A DNA stretch of 6,272 bases. Origin: a bacterium (GTDB taxonomy: Bacteria > Tectomicrobia > Entotheonellia > Entotheonellales > Entotheonellaceae). Of this stretch, positions 5,978 to 6,272 are shown piece after piece. Within the stretch, counting starts at the first letter, position 1; each line of letters starts with the position of its first letter. The notes under the pieces are model-generated. The model saw only the letters and a program-made list of their open reading frames with translations, was not told the DNA's origin and did not search any database. The stretch is from assembly GCA_027294925.1 (NCBI GenBank), contig JAPULM010000465.1, forward strand, positions 1 through 6,272, in the 5' to 3' direction. The position numbers were made by a program, and so were the translations under genes.

Positions 5978-6272
5978 ATGCGTTGGCAATGGTGCTTCGT
6001 TGGCAAATTGACGCTCGGGTTGCTGTTGGGACTGGTCTGCGGCCGGGCAACGCTTGCCGCCGGCCAGACGACGCCTTCGACTGTCGAACAACCGCTGCAA
6101 CTCGACCCCGTCGTTGTCACAGCGACGGTGGCGCCCACCTCGCTGCGTCATTCGACGGCAAGCGTAACGGTTATTTCCCGGCAACAAATTGAAGCGCAGA
6201 AAGCGCTAAGCGTTACCGAGCTTCTACGCCAATTTCCCGGTCTGCATATCGATCAGGCAAGCGCACGAGGTA
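5978..6272 (+). CDS. TonB-dependent outer-membrane receptor, N-terminal part (partial, BtuB-like)
   Basis: The frame from the ATG at 5978 stays open for 98 codons to the window edge. Residues 1-28 form a signal peptide: charged start (Arg2, Lys10), hydrophobic LTLGLLLGLV core, cleavage likely near ATLAA. The stretch LDPVVVTAT (42-50) is a TonB box, where the receptor contacts TonB. It is followed by the start of the plug domain (SVTVISRQQIEAQKALSVTE, then LLRQFPGLHI), which closely resembles the BtuB/cirA plug beginning. Such receptors import vitamin B12, iron chelates or other large nutrients across the outer membrane. The barrel, and so the substrate specificity, lies outside the window. 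A GGGGAG ribosome site at 5962-5967 is 10 bases upstream. A LVC in the signal is not a proper lipobox. Confidence 0.88.
   Translation, partial: MRWQWCFVGKLTLGLLLGLVCGRATLAAGQTTPSTVEQPLQLDPVVVTATVAPTSLRHSTASVTVISRQQIEAQKALSVTELLRQFPGLHIDQASARG

Noticed and set aside
5978..6066. Receptor signal peptide read as a lipoprotein signal (LVC)
   Set aside because: The residue before Cys is Val, not Gly, Ala or Ser, and the hydrophobic stretch leads on to an ordinary signal peptidase I site before a TonB box.

Overview
This window looks like an ordinary metabolic and transport stretch of a Gram-negative bacterial chromosome of moderate GC content. The Gram-negative reading rests on the TonB-dependent outer-membrane receptor at the right end. 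An Escherichia-type PrpD and a GTAG-type REP-like palindrome point towards Proteobacteria, perhaps Gammaproteobacteria. This is inference, and I cannot name a genus.

Layout: the left edge (1-161, minus strand) is the first 53 codons of a gene whose N-terminus resembles the large class III adenylate/guanylate cyclase proteins with AAA ATPase and TPR regions. A divergent intergenic region (162-407) holds a REP-like hairpin that reads as a terminator on the minus strand, plus weak promoter candidates. Next comes a plus-strand pair: a PEP-utilizing-enzyme-like protein that has the swivelling phosphohistidine domain but no ATP-grasp domain (408-2042), overlapping by up to 41 bases a 14-TM DHA2-type MFS exporter (2002-3438). 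The overlap suggests one transcript and coupled translation. After a short gap with an inverted repeat and a -10-like hexamer lies a full-length prpD, 2-methylcitrate dehydratase (3557-5005). A 182-base gap with a consensus TATAAT, a tandem 14-bp repeat and small hairpins precedes a dienelactone hydrolase family gene (5188-5904). The right edge (5978-6272) is the start of a TonB-dependent receptor with signal peptide, TonB box and plug domain.

How the genes fit together: the PEP-utilizer/MFS pair is the only strongly linked unit and could modify and export one small molecule, but the ATP-binding partner such a modifying enzyme would need is not in the window. PrpD is an orphan here, without prpB, prpC or acnD. 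A 12-bp promoter-like motif, identical at 11 positions, lies in front of both prpD and the hydrolase gene and may mean shared control. The hydrolase and the receptor could be co-transcribed. I found no CRISPR array, tRNA, rRNA, insertion sequence or clearly new system. The points most worth checking are the domain-lacking PEP utilizer with its overlapping exporter, the shared promoter motif, and the repeat structures between genes.
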